A stretch of 64,000 nucleotides of DNA from Clostridium algoriphilum (lineage in GTDB: Bacteria > Bacillota > Clostridia > Clostridiales > Clostridiaceae): positions 124,001-188,000 of the forward strand of contig NZ_JAIZZK010000002.1 of the NCBI RefSeq assembly GCF_020443705.1, written 5' to 3'. Both the position numbers and the translations under genes were made by a program. Positions 17,812 to 26,860 of the stretch are shown here, piece after piece. The first letter of the stretch is position 1. Each line of letters begins with the position of its first letter. The notes under the pieces were generated by a model that saw nothing but the letters and a program-made list of their open reading frames with translations, was not told where the DNA came from and did no database searches.

Positions 17812-18276
17812 GCATAGTCCAAAGAGATTATATGCTTTGTACATTTTACTTGTGTCAATATAATCCATGCTGTAGTCGCCATCCCATGGATATATGGAAA
17901 TAACATTTTCGTTATATATATTTATAACATATTTATTGACACTAAAAGTTAAAAATATTTTATATAATGGTTTAGCTGGCAAGTTTGGTGGTTTAGCAAT
18001 AAAGCTATCATTATTCAACGAATTAAAAAACTGTATAAAGGTAGACAAATCATCTTTAGAAAAATCTTTCTTTTTATAAAAATTCATATATAGAGTATAG
18101 AGTTCAACAGGTTTTTCTAGAGATAGATCTTTCATTAACAACTTAGTATAATAATAATTGGTTGGCTTATTTTTCATATAAATGCTTTTATTAAAATCGT
18201 ATTTGCAGCCAAAGAGGCTTAAAGAGAAAAATACACACATTACGATTATAATACATTTATTTTTATTAATACTCAA
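17791..18276 (-). CDS. Small putative lipoprotein
   Basis: A 161-residue exported protein: basic N terminus MSINKNK, hydrophobic stretch, and the lipobox LFGC, so it is predicted to be lipid-anchored outside the cell membrane. The mature part is rich in Lys, Tyr and Asn, and I see no catalytic motif. It resembles small clostridial lipoproteins of unknown function, possibly DUF4883, which I cannot confirm. TTG at 18276 is the start, 9 bases after AAAGGA. Three SD-like repeats stand upstream. Monocistronic. Confidence 0.75.
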   Translation of the reverse strand: MSINKNKCIIIVMCVFFSLSLFGCKYDFNKSIYMKNKPTNYYYTKLLMKDLSLEKPVELYTLYMNFYKKKDFSKDDLSTFIQFFNSLNNDSFIAKPPNLPAKPLYKIFLTFSVNKYVINIYNENVISIYPWDGDYSMDYIDTSKMYKAYNLFGLCKYLIPK

Positions 18277-18284
18277 GTAATCAC

Positions 18285-18314
18285 ATCCTTTAACGCTCCT
18301 TTAACGCTCCTTTA
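18285..18314 (-). repeat. Three tandem Shine-Dalgarno-like repeats
   Basis: On the minus strand AAAGGAGCGTT occurs twice in tandem, followed by AAAGGATGTG, an 11-bp period. The third copy is the site used for the lipoprotein TTG start. Confidence 0.7.
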
Positions 18315-18431
18315 AATAAAATATGTTGATTAGTTATCTTTTAGTACACAAAATGGCGACATTAGCATAATTTAAAATAAGAGCTTAAAAATATGAATAC
18401 AATGAAAATTCAGATAAAGGAGGGGCTTTTT

Positions 18432-18956
18432 TTGAAATACGGAGTAGATATTGGACATAATTGCCAACCAGGAGACACTGGGTATGTAGGTATTAAAAAT
18501 GAAGATGAGTTAAATAAAGAGGTTGGTGTTAAGGTTATGGAAAAACTAAAACAACTTAAGCATGAAGTTGTGTACTGCACCCCTAGTTCTGATTCTAGTT
18601 TAAGTAATTCACTTTATAGAAGGACAAATATTGCAAATGAAGAAAAGGTAGATTTTTATGTGTCTATCCACTTTAATGGTGGTGGGGGACGTGGAACAGA
18701 AGTATTTGCAATATCAGAATCAGGTAAAAAAATTGCTCGAAGAGTTGTGAATGAGATAGCAGCATTAGGCTATATTAATAGAGGTGTGAAGGAGGGGAGC
18801 TTTCTGTATGTACTAAAAAACACCAAAATGCCTGCAATACTTGTGGAAGGTGGATTTGTTGATTCCAAAGAGGATATGGAAATATTTAATGCAGAAAACA
18901 TAGCTAATGCTATAGTAGCTGGGTTAACAGGAAGTTTTGTTCATGAAAAAGAATAA
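18432..18956 (+). CDS. N-acetylmuramoyl-L-alanine amidase (Amidase_3)
   Basis: Zinc amidase that cuts the bond between MurNAc and the stem peptide. The 174-residue protein is a bare catalytic domain. Zinc ligands are His in VDIGHN, Glu in LNKEVG and His in VSIHFNGGG; the catalytic Glu is in ILVEGGFVDS. It has no signal peptide and no wall-binding domain, as in phage endolysins that need a holin. I chose TTG 18432 because AAAGGAGGGG lies 6 bases upstream; an ATG at 18393 lacks a site. It is followed 15 bp later by a tail-spike-like gene. Confidence 0.85.
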   Translation: MKYGVDIGHNCQPGDTGYVGIKNEDELNKEVGVKVMEKLKQLKHEVVYCTPSSDSSLSNSLYRRTNIANEEKVDFYVSIHFNGGGGRGTEVFAISESGKKIARRVVNEIAALGYINRGVKEGSFLYVLKNTKMPAILVEGGFVDSKEDMEIFNAENIANAIVAGLTGSFVHEKE

Positions 18957-18971
18957 AAAGGAATGATGTAA

Positions 18972-20822
18972 TTGTTCAGAAACATTGACCATATTATTAA
19001 CATAGATTTAGCAAACAGAATAAATGTTAACAACAATATTAATATTGAAAAAAATGATATTAATAGTCATAGATTTTTAATAACATTGTACTACAATTCT
19101 ATAGATTATAACCTGACAGGTTCAACTGCAAGGATATATTTTAAAAAACCTGATACGACAAAAATATTAGAGAATTGTCTAATATATAATGCTTTATGTG
19201 GAAATATAAGTTATTTATTAGAACCACAAGTAGTAAGTTGTGTTGGAATTGTAGCAACAGAGATAATAATTTATGATGATAACGGGAGAATTATAACATC
19301 AGTTTCATTCAACTTTACAGTTATAGAAAATAATACTCATGAAATATTCGATGCAGATATTGATAAGGCAAAACAAAATGAAATTGATTATGGAATTAAA
19401 AAAATTAGAGAATATGATTTAATTGTTAACGTATTAGATTTTGGAGCAAAGGGTGATGGAATTACAAACGATACTCTAGCTATTCAAGAATGTATTAATA
19501 AAGCATCTAGTACCGGTGTTATATTTTTTCCATCAACTGGTTCTTTTTATAAGGTTACAAGCCTTACTATTCCGAGTGGTAAGGCTAATTTAAAGCTGTT
19601 AGGAACAGGGATGGTTCATTCATTTATTAAATTTAGTTCTAAGAAAGCAATATCAGTACAATGTGATGGCGTTCATTTTGATTCACTTCGATTACAAGGT
19701 GCAGGGATTCAAGTTGCAAATACTTTTCTATTTAAAGATGAAAGACCGAGCAACATGGCTGACTTTGATATCACAATTAGAAACTGTTACATTTCAGAAG
19801 TCGAGACTGTAGTTGAAACAAGAGGAAGAGGAGTAATAATTGAATTTAGTGCATTTTATGCTATACGTTATCAAATAATAAAGGCTGATTTCCCAATGCT
19901 TAAAGTATTTGTTTCGAGTGTTGAAAATACTCAAACGTATAAAAGTGGCTTTAGAGGTTTTATATTTAGAGAAAATCGTGTACACTATTCCCCATGTACC
20001 ATATTAAATAATGTAGGTTCAAATAAAATGAATCTTAGTGGAGTGCTTATAACTGGAAATCAATTGGAAGGTTCAACAACATATATCGATGGTTATGTTA
20101 GAAATTGTATAGTAAGTAATAATATTCATTATCACGTTGGTAATGTGCGCGAAGCATTAATAATATTACATGGTTGTGATAATGTTAATATTGAGCTAAA
20201 TGTATCAGGCAAGAAAATATGTAATGAGGGTATAGATAGTTACTCTAATAAAATTGTTCATTGTACAGGTAAATATAATAATCTTACTATTAAAGCAAAT
20301 ATACAAGATGTCTACAAAGATGTATTTTACTTTAATGCAGGAGGTGACAATTTAGATATACATGTAAATGCGAGTAACATATGTAGAGCTGATACAAAAT
20401 GTTATAGTCTACTTAGGCTAGATAATAAGCGGGCTGTTTATGATGGAGTTAACGTTCGTGGTATAATAAATAGCCCTGCATCTAATTTCACGGCTATTAA
20501 ACGTAGTGGCAATATAGTAAAAAATCATAATATTAATCTAGATATTATAGGAGACTTCTTATCTTATAATAATTTAGATTCTTGTGTACCAAGTACTAGG
20601 AAAACAACCAATGGATTGTATACTGGGGATGGAACTACTAATAGACAAATTACTATTAAATATAAACCTGCTTTAGTTCAAGTATTTTCAAATAATTTTT
20701 TAGGGGTAAAGCATATAGAAAATGCTACTCTAGCACCAAATATAACAATTAATAATTCAGGATTTACTGTTAAATTAACTGCTAATGTGATTAATGAAAC
20801 TTATGTTTATATAGTGCAATAA
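18972..20822 (+). CDS. Phage baseplate/tail-spike-like protein (BppU-type N terminus, pectate-lyase-like beta-helix)
   Basis: 616 residues. Residues 1 to about 125 resemble the BppU/DUF2479 N-terminal domain of phage baseplate upper proteins (KNDINSHRFLITLYYNSIDY, LTGSTARIYFKKPD). From about 153 (VLDFGAKGDGITNDTLAIQE) a pectate_lyase_3-type right-handed beta-helix runs to about 560, then a small C-terminal beta domain. Phage proteins of this build bind or trim surface polysaccharide. There is no signal peptide. TTG 18972 is the start, with AAAAGGA upstream. No other tail, capsid or terminase genes lie near, so it is an orphan module with the amidase. Confidence 0.8.
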   Translation: MFRNIDHIINIDLANRINVNNNINIEKNDINSHRFLITLYYNSIDYNLTGSTARIYFKKPDTTKILENCLIYNALCGNISYLLEPQVVSCVGIVATEIIIYDDNGRIITSVSFNFTVIENNTHEIFDADIDKAKQNEIDYGIKKIREYDLIVNVLDFGAKGDGITNDTLAIQECINKASSTGVIFFPSTGSFYKVTSLTIPSGKANLKLLGTGMVHSFIKFSSKKAISVQCDGVHFDSLRLQGAGIQVANTFLFKDERPSNMADFDITIRNCYISEVETVVETRGRGVIIEFSAFYAIRYQIIKADFPMLKVFVSSVENTQTYKSGFRGFIFRENRVHYSPCTILNNVGSNKMNLSGVLITGNQLEGSTTYIDGYVRNCIVSNNIHYHVGNVREALIILHGCDNVNIELNVSGKKICNEGIDSYSNKIVHCTGKYNNLTIKANIQDVYKDVFYFNAGGDNLDIHVNASNICRADTKCYSLLRLDNKRAVYDGVNVRGIINSPASNFTAIKRSGNIVKNHNINLDIIGDFLSYNNLDSCVPSTRKTTNGLYTGDGTTNRQITIKYKPALVQVFSNNFLGVKHIENATLAPNITINNSGFTVKLTANVINETYVYIVQ

Positions 20823-20885
20823 AATTAAAAAGTATAGTAATGTTATAATCTACTGAGTATTACAAAGAATAATACAAGAAAAATA

Positions 20886-20911
20886 GGTTTAGCTTAGGCT
20901 AAATCTTTTTA
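20886..20911 (+). terminator. Terminator after the tail-spike gene
   Basis: ggtttagc (20886-20893) pairs with gctaaatc (20898-20905), loop ttag, then five T. The rest of the 20823-21155 gap is AT-rich with short taataat repeats near 20990-21005; no gene seen. Confidence 0.85.
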
Positions 20912-21155
20912 TTTAACTTTCAAATATTTGATTAATGAGTATATAATAGAGTTAGAATATCAATTTGTTGCAAATGATGAACATATAGTTAATAATTAAT
21001 AATTAATTACTGTAAATACGATTTATTCGTGGTTATAAGTTCCAAAATGTCTAGCAATATAGTAGAATAAAGTTAAAAAGTCAACAAAGTATATTTAAAT
21101 GGAAACGAAAACATGGAACTAAGTATTACGTTATATATTTTGAGGAGGAATAGAT

Positions 21156-21554
21156 ATGGGTTTTAAAAATGGTGATGAAATAGTTATAACAGTAAATAAA
21201 CCTAGTGGTGGATGCATGAAAATAGGGGATACAGGTATTGTTAGAAAAACTTGCGAAAATGAAGAAAATGATGTTGACAGAGCTATAGAATTTGATTTTG
21301 ACTTTTTAGGAATGCATGATTGTGAGGGAGCAGTTGAAAGTGGAAGAGGTTGGTTTATTAATACGGATGAAATGACATTGAGTAGTGAAAACTCAAGTGG
21401 AACTTTAAATCAACAAAAGAAAGAATTGTTACAAGCACTTAGAGATTTATGGGAGGTTAAAGGTACTCCTTCAACAGATAAACAAGCACACTATAAATTT
21501 GGCGTAGAATGCAGAGTCCAAGAAATTATAAGAAAATATGTAAATGAAAAATAG
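21156..21554 (+). CDS. Hypothetical protein, possible SH3-like N-terminal domain
   Basis: 132 residues. The first half (NGDEIVITVNKPSGG, KIGDTGIVRKT) reads like a small beta-barrel of the SH3/KOW type. The second half (LNQQKKELLQALRDLWEVKG to the end) is helical. No membrane segment. GAGGAGG precedes ATG 21156. I do not recognise the family. It lies in an accessory stretch between the phage-like pair and the DUF445 genes. Confidence 0.7.
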   Translation: MGFKNGDEIVITVNKPSGGCMKIGDTGIVRKTCENEENDVDRAIEFDFDFLGMHDCEGAVESGRGWFINTDEMTLSSENSSGTLNQQKKELLQALRDLWEVKGTPSTDKQAHYKFGVECRVQEIIRKYVNEK

Positions 21555-21743
21555 AAAGAGAGATTGAAATAATATTACATATATTGAATAAATGGGCAGC
21601 GAAGTTGAGGTAGAAGTTTATAAAGTAGTTACTATAACACTTGAGAAGGTTGCAGGAATAATATATCTGAATTTAGGTCAATATAATATTTAAAGATATT
21701 TACTTAATATACAAATGTGTATGGGAAAGAGAAGTGTTTTATA

Positions 21744-21896
21744 ATGGCTTTTTTACGTTGGATTGGCGCAATAGTAGTGTTCATTTGGAGCTTGAATTTT
21801 ATATTTGAATTTGGTGGCAGTATGGCACCTCTGTTAACTGTTATAGCTCCAATAATGTTTATCACGGCTATGACTTTCAAAGCAAATAAAACTTAG
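21744..21896 (+). CDS. Small two-helix membrane protein
   Basis: A 50-residue ORF: MAFLRWIGAIVVFIWSLNFI, then a glycine turn FEFGGS, then a second hydrophobic helix and the polar end KANKT. Two membrane segments with a short loop, like other tiny Firmicute membrane proteins of unknown function. The ribosome-binding site (GAAAGAGAAG) is weak, but a good terminator follows the stop. A 33-codon ORF just upstream (21592-21693) has no recognisable content. Confidence 0.6.
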   Translation: MAFLRWIGAIVVFIWSLNFIFEFGGSMAPLLTVIAPIMFITAMTFKANKT

Positions 21897-21909
21897 CAAC
21901 ACAAAAGAT

Positions 21910-21951
21910 AACCTTGCCCATTTTTAGGAGCAAGGTTTATTTGTTTTTTTA
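21910..21951 (+). terminator. Terminator after the small membrane protein gene
   Basis: aaccttgc (21910-21917) pairs with gcaaggtt (21930-21937); a T-rich run follows. Confidence 0.85.
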
Positions 21952-22158
21952 GATAAAACATAATCATTTATATCACTTATGGCAGGAAAGGGAATTAATG
22001 AAATTAAAATAATAAAAGTGAAGGAATTAACGTTGATACTAGTGCCAAAAGATTACTATTTTAATAGAATTGAATACAATGTTATAATATAAATTGTAAT
22101 TGTAAATATTATTAACTTTGTTAAAAATAAAATATGTGAAGAAAGTAGGGTTATCAAA

Positions 22159-23349
22159 GTGAATCGTTATAAAGCAACATTAATATTAATATTAGCTTCT
22201 ACTATTTATGTCCTTAGTTATCCATTCCATAAAACCTTTGTAGGAGGGATTGTGTATAGTGGGAGCTGTGGTTCGATGATCGGTGGTTTCGCTGACTGGT
22301 GGGGTATTAACAAACTATTAAAGAAAACAATTCCTAAAAACAAGCAAAATATTTTTGATGGTCTATCTAATATGGTGAGTGAGGAGTTATTAACTAAGGA
22401 GACTTTAAAGAAATTACTTAATGAGTACAATATTTCAGAAATCGCAATTAAATTTGTAAAGAATAATAATGAATTAGAAGATATAAAGACGGTACTTAAG
22501 GTTATAATTGAGAATAATAATATTGACAGAAGCGAGATCAAAAGAATTATTTCTAAATTTACTATAAAAAGTTTGAAAGAATTTAATTTACATAAATTAA
22601 TTGTTTCAGTTATGAAAATTTCTTTAAAAACTGAATATGAGGATAAAGTTTTAAATTTTATCTTAGGTGAATTAATATTATTTTCTAAAAGCAAAGATTT
22701 TAAAAATATACTTATTAAGTTCATAGATGATACACGATCCTCTTATGAGCATGGGAATATAAAAAAAAGAATTATTGATAAATTTAAGGGCAGTAATAAT
22801 GATTTAGCATCTGATATAACACAAAAGATTGAAAAGTTTCTAATTAATATGAGAAAGGATGATAATGAAAGTAGGTTAATGCTAAAGCAGTGGTTATATG
22901 CTAAGGTAGATAATTTTGAGAAAAATAATAATTATAAAACTAAAATTGAGAGCCTTAAAATTGATTTATTAGAAAATGTTAAGGTTGAAGAATACATAAA
23001 CATTATGATTGAAAAATCAAGTATCATATTTTTTGAGAATAATATCTTATATGACAAGCTTTTTCTCATCATAAAAAATTGGTTATTTGAAATAAATAAA
23101 AATGTTGATCTTCAAAGAAAAGTAGATGTGTTTCTCAAAAATATATTAAATAAACTAATAGATAATGAACATAAAAATATAAGTAAAACAGTTAAGGAAA
23201 ATCTTAATAAATACACTGATACTATGCTAATTGAATTAATAGAATCAAATGTTGGAAATGACTTACAGTTGATAAGAATTAATGGTTCTCTTGTAGGTGG
23301 TATAGTTGGTATTTTAATGTTTATTATTAAGTATAGTATAGGAGTGTAG
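22159..23349 (+). CDS. DUF445 family membrane-associated protein (first of a tandem pair)
   Basis: 396 residues, GTG start at 22159. The N terminus has a membrane segment and the family segment GGFADWWGINKLL (usually ADWFAxxALF). The C terminus has LQLIRINGSLVGGIVGILMF and a membrane segment. Between them is a long, charged helical region. DUF445 proteins are membrane-anchored; their role is not settled. The second DUF445 gene starts 2 bases after the stop, so the two products may form a complex. Confidence 0.85.
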   Translation: MNRYKATLILILASTIYVLSYPFHKTFVGGIVYSGSCGSMIGGFADWWGINKLLKKTIPKNKQNIFDGLSNMVSEELLTKETLKKLLNEYNISEIAIKFVKNNNELEDIKTVLKVIIENNNIDRSEIKRIISKFTIKSLKEFNLHKLIVSVMKISLKTEYEDKVLNFILGELILFSKSKDFKNILIKFIDDTRSSYEHGNIKKRIIDKFKGSNNDLASDITQKIEKFLINMRKDDNESRLMLKQWLYAKVDNFEKNNNYKTKIESLKIDLLENVKVEEYINIMIEKSSIIFFENNILYDKLFLIIKNWLFEINKNVDLQRKVDVFLKNILNKLIDNEHKNISKTVKENLNKYTDTMLIELIESNVGNDLQLIRINGSLVGGIVGILMFIIKYSIGV

Positions 23350-23351
23350 AT

Positions 23352-24731
23352 ATGAGAAATAAAAAAATAGCGGATTTATCAATTGTAGTTTTATTATTAT
23401 TAGTTATTATAATTGCTCTTATACAAATGAATTTTAGAAACAATGAAATTATTAAAATGCTAAGTTTTGTTATTGAAGCAGCACTCGTAGGTGCTATTGC
23501 AGATTGGTTTGCTATAACTGCATTATTTGAAAAACCATTTCTAGTAGGTAAAATACCCATTATAGCATCACATACCGCTATAATATCGAAGAACAGAGAG
23601 ATTATAGTAAATAGTGTAGCTGATGTAGTCCAAAATAAGTTATTAAGTGAAAAAGTATTGAAAGGTAAAATTGAAGAAATTAATATAGTTGATGGTTTAA
23701 TTGGCTTTATTGATAAAAATATAAATACAAGAAGTGAATTATATGAAACATTAATAGATTATATTATAGAAAAAATAAACACTGTTGATTCTTTAGTTCT
23801 TGCTAAATTATTAGAAACTCATTTAAAACAAAAAATTGAGGAAATAGACATATCAGTTTATTTAGATAAAAAGATTGAATATGGTATAGATAATTACAAA
23901 TTCAAAGAAATATTTAATATACTTTTAGATACTATATCTATATATGTAAATGATAAAGAGAGAAAAGATATATTAGAGAAGTTTGCAAATGATTTTCTGA
24001 AAAAAGAAGCGAATAGTCTTGTTATGGAAAAGATTATTAGTATTTTAAAATCTGTAAATGCAATAAATACTTCTGATGTCGTAAAATCAATTTTAGAACA
24101 AATCAATAAAATTCTTCTGAATTTAAAGAATGAAAATGATAATTTACGTTGTGAAACAATTCAAAAGATTGAACAGTTATTTAAAAAAGTGCATAGGGAT
24201 AATAATATTAGAAGTGATATTGAGAAATGGAAAATAACAATGATTAAAGAGATTTCAGTGCAGGATGAGTTAAATACAATAATTAAAGATGTAATAAACG
24301 TAATCACTGAAAAAGAAACTTTTTTATGTAATAATACTTCAGAGAAGAATTATAAAAATCAGATAGACTTATTGCTTAAAGAAGATATTGTATCTGTTGT
24401 TACGTGTATTAAAATTCAATTAGAAAATCAATGGATTCGTTTAAAAAATGACGATGTTAACAAAGAAATCATGAATAAGTATATTAAAGAAGCTATATTT
24501 AAGTTTATTGAATCAAAGTATAAAAATGTAGGCCATACAGTGAAACAAGTATTAAATAGCATGGATGATGAATCTTTAAATAATTTTATAAAGAAAAAAG
24601 CCGGAAATGAGCTTCACGGAATACGTATCAATGGTTGCACAGTAGGTGCATTATTTGGTGGAGTTGTTTTTGCTTTAACACATATAATTTATGATTTAAT
24701 ATTACCCAATATATTAAGTTTTAGATTTTAA
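23352..24731 (+). CDS. DUF445 family membrane-associated protein (second of a tandem pair)
   Basis: 459 residues with two hydrophobic N-terminal stretches, the family segment LVGAIADWFAITALFEKP, a long charged helical centre, and the C-terminal motif HGIRINGCTVGALFGG with a final membrane segment. It matches the DUF445 consensus better than its upstream neighbour. The spacing of 2 bp and the good site at the end of the first gene show an operon. A terminator-like inverted repeat lies 23 bp downstream. Confidence 0.87.
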   Translation: MRNKKIADLSIVVLLLLVIIIALIQMNFRNNEIIKMLSFVIEAALVGAIADWFAITALFEKPFLVGKIPIIASHTAIISKNREIIVNSVADVVQNKLLSEKVLKGKIEEINIVDGLIGFIDKNINTRSELYETLIDYIIEKINTVDSLVLAKLLETHLKQKIEEIDISVYLDKKIEYGIDNYKFKEIFNILLDTISIYVNDKERKDILEKFANDFLKKEANSLVMEKIISILKSVNAINTSDVVKSILEQINKILLNLKNENDNLRCETIQKIEQLFKKVHRDNNIRSDIEKWKITMIKEISVQDELNTIIKDVINVITEKETFLCNNTSEKNYKNQIDLLLKEDIVSVVTCIKIQLENQWIRLKNDDVNKEIMNKYIKEAIFKFIESKYKNVGHTVKQVLNSMDDESLNNFIKKKAGNELHGIRINGCTVGALFGGVVFALTHIIYDLILPNILSFRF

Positions 24732-24753
24732 AAGTTAGAAAGTTTTTTTGAAA

Positions 24754-24803
24754 ATAGTAAATGCCTTAGTACATTTATTAAAATTAACTAAGGCATTTAC
24801 TAT
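24754..24803. terminator. Perfect 17-bp inverted repeat, likely terminator
   Basis: atagtaaatgccttagt (24754-24770) pairs with its complement at 24787-24803. On the minus strand it follows a tRNA-like CCA end and is followed by a T-rich stretch, so it may be the original terminator of a tRNA gene. It could also end DUF445 transcripts from the other side. Confidence 0.75.
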
Positions 24804-24806
24804 AAC

Positions 24807-24827
24807 TGGTTCCGGAGGCGGGAATCG
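24807..24827 (-). repeat. tRNA-Leu 3'-end fragment, candidate attachment site
   Basis: These 21 bases match the 3' end of the tRNA-Leu(CAA) gene at 30009-30029 with a single mismatch; 16 of them are identical in a row (24812-24827 with 30014-30029). On the minus strand they form part of the T arm, the acceptor strand and CCA, followed by a terminator. The tRNA body is absent. Confidence 0.7.
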
Positions 24828-25073
24828 GCCCTTTTTATACAGAATACATAAACAGAAGACTTTTAAGGCTTGCTATAGCTTGCAAGAAGGCTATTTAATA
24901 TTAACAGCAAAATACTATAGCCCTTATATAAAACCGGCTTAGAATTGATATTATAATGAATAGGGCTTAAAACAGAAGTAGAAGAAATGTCGACACATAT
25001 CCATTATATGGAACAACTTATCGCGTCACAATATGTTAACAATACAAATATAATATAGTGAGGTGGTAATTTA
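24828..25073. other. Non-coding stretch beside the tRNA fragment
   Basis: About 245 bp with no convincing gene. One frame, ending at about 25058, reads TEVEEMSTHIHYMEQLIASQ. It looks like the helical C terminus of some protein and may be a gene remnant, but I cannot identify it. Confidence 0.3.
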
Positions 25074-25640
25074 ATGAATAAAAAAAAATGTGAAGATATG
25101 TATGGGTCACTTTTGAAAGCGGTTGATATTCCAGTGGAGTTATATGAATCTATGCTTGGACAATACTTCATTGGGTATGCTGATAATTTAGTATTTGGAA
25201 ATAATACAAGTGCGTGGGCAAGGTTATACAATCCAATTAACTCAGGCGTTATTTTGCATGTGAATGTGTGGACTGTAACTGATGTTGCCGAGTCAGCTTT
25301 TCGTGCGCAGTTTTGGTTTAACTCAACTCCGCCTGAGTCAGATATTAATTATGCACCTGTAACTCCAACAAATTTAAATATCAAACCATCACCTAGAGCA
25401 AAGGTGAAATTAGAATATGCATCTAATGTTACAGGTGAACCAACTGGAGGAATCAAAGCCTTTGTAAGACGTGCACAGCCTGAAACAACATTGGTGGAAA
25501 GTGAAAACGGAAAAATAATTATTGGTGAGGGTGGTAACTTCTTAGTATTTCTATCAAATTCTGAAACACCGGAACTTTTAACTTCAGGTAGGATAGCCTT
25601 TGGTTGGTGGGAAGAAAGCATCAGTAGTAACTGTAAATGA
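25074..25640 (+). CDS. Hypothetical protein, resembling DUF6143
   Basis: 188 residues, mostly beta strand in pattern. Conserved-looking segments are VDIPVELYESMLGQYFIGYA, NTSAWARLYNP, LHVNVWTVTD, VTGEPTGGIKAFVRRAQPE and SGRIAFGWWEE. From memory this resembles the DUF6143 family of clostridia; function unknown. No signal peptide or membrane segment. GAGGTGG precedes the ATG. A long hairpin follows the gene. First gene of the tRNA-bounded stretch. Confidence 0.72.
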   Translation: MNKKKCEDMYGSLLKAVDIPVELYESMLGQYFIGYADNLVFGNNTSAWARLYNPINSGVILHVNVWTVTDVAESAFRAQFWFNSTPPESDINYAPVTPTNLNIKPSPRAKVKLEYASNVTGEPTGGIKAFVRRAQPETTLVESENGKIIIGEGGNFLVFLSNSETPELLTSGRIAFGWWEESISSNCK

Positions 25641-25673
25641 AATATACAAAAAAATATATCGATTTAATGCCAT

Positions 25674-25711
25674 ATAGAAGGGGGATGGCCGAAAGGCATC
25701 CCCCTTCTATT
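25674..25711. terminator. GC-rich hairpin after the DUF6143-like gene
   Basis: A long stem, tagaagggggatg with catcccccttcta, and a cc-gaaa-gg tip. It has no T run, so it may act as a terminator in either direction or stabilise the 3' end. Confidence 0.6.
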
Positions 25712-25865
25712 TCATCAATGGTAATCCATGTTTAGCAACTACAATTAAAGTTTATTTTAACATTTATAAACAAGTATTTGGAGCATAAAAATGATTAATG
25801 GGAGATGGGAAATTTATGTAATAAACAGGAATCTGATATGAAAGGGGATTTGTTACAATATATAC

Positions 25866-25953
25866 TTGTATAAAAATTTGTATCATTGTATAATTAGAGT
25901 TGCTCTTTTGGTAGCTTGTAATAAAAATCTTGAAAATATAATAGAGAGCAACT
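25866..25953 (+). promoter_or_regulatory. Promoter and leader hairpin of the YitT-type gene
   Basis: TTGTAT (25866-25871), 17 bases, TATAAT (25889-25894). Just after the expected start, agttgctct (25898-25906) can pair with agagcaact (25945-25953), forming a leader stem-loop before the ribosome-binding site. Confidence 0.55.
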
Positions 25954-25981
25954 ATAAAACATATAGAAAAGGATGTAAAAT

Positions 25982-26650
25982 ATGACTAAAAAACTAAATC
26001 TAATTAAGAGACTAATTCTGTTTTTTGTAGGAATGAGTATAATACAGATTGGAGTAGCTTTGTTTTTAAAAACTAACATTGGTTCTGATCCGTTTACTTT
26101 ATTCACTCAAGGATTAGCATTTTTATTAAAGAAAACACCTGGAAATGCAAATATGATTATTTTATTTGTGTTGTTTTGCATAATAATTTTAGTCGAAAGA
26201 TCTCGTATAAAGATAGGAACAATTATATGCGTGATTGGAGTAGGACCCATTATTGACCTTGGAGTAAAGGCCGTTTCATTTTTCCCAATTGAATCTTTAA
26301 ATATTGGTATAAAAATATTTTTAGTTATATTCGGCTGTGTTCTAATTGCAATTGGATTTTCTATACTTTCAGCAAGTAATCTAGGTGTTGCACCAAACGA
26401 TATTATTCCATTTATAATAAAAGATAAAACTAAGTTAGAATATCGTTGGATTCGTATGGCATTAGATGTTAGCTTTTTAATAATAGGATTTGTATTAGGC
26501 GGAGTATTTGGTATAGGTACAATAATATCTGCATTGTTAACAGGCCCATGCATACAATTTTGCCTTCCATATGGAGAAAAGTTTGTAAATTCTATAGTTA
26601 AAAATCAAGTTGAAGATGAAAAGGAAGAAAATATATCTTTAGGAGCTTAA
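25982..26650 (+). CDS. YitT/YczE-type integral membrane protein
   Basis: 222 residues with five to six hydrophobic segments. Family-type features are LFFVGMSIIQIGVALFLKTN, IGSDPFTLFTQGLA, and a repeat of the same pattern in the second half (SASNLGVAPNDIIPF). The G-S/A-x-P pattern recurring in both halves is typical of the YitT/YczE group (COG2364-like). No substrate is established. AAAAGGATG precedes the ATG. It has its own promoter and terminator. Confidence 0.8.
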   Translation: MTKKLNLIKRLILFFVGMSIIQIGVALFLKTNIGSDPFTLFTQGLAFLLKKTPGNANMIILFVLFCIIILVERSRIKIGTIICVIGVGPIIDLGVKAVSFFPIESLNIGIKIFLVIFGCVLIAIGFSILSASNLGVAPNDIIPFIIKDKTKLEYRWIRMALDVSFLIIGFVLGGVFGIGTIISALLTGPCIQFCLPYGEKFVNSIVKNQVEDEKEENISLGA

Positions 26651-26653
26651 ATT

Positions 26654-26706
26654 TAAAAGCTAATGGTGTCCCGAAAGCTGAACTTTTGGAACACCATTAG
26701 CTTTTA
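26654..26706 (+). terminator. Terminator after the YitT-type gene
   Basis: A 16-bp perfect outer stem (taaaagctaatggtgt with acaccattagctttta) with an internal loop. Confidence 0.8.
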
Positions 26707-26860
26707 GAGTATATTATATTTAAATTTCTAATAGCTAACTATATATATATGCTTTTAGCACATTTTGTATTTATATATATTTATATATAATTAAATTTAT
26801 AAAGTAATATATACTGTCATTTAGTTTGTAATATTAAATAAATTAAGAGGAGATGTTTTT

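Noticed and set aside
24748-24942. A 64-codon plus-strand ORF
   Set aside because: It runs through the inverted repeat and the tRNA fragment, so its reading is a by-product of those elements.
25898-25953. Possible preQ1 riboswitch before the YitT-type gene
   Set aside because: The leader hairpin does not match the preQ1-I loop and tail sequence, and it lacks a terminator alternative.
26107-26553. 148-codon minus-strand ORF opposite the YitT-type gene
   Set aside because: Antisense shadow of a hydrophobic gene; no ribosome-binding site.
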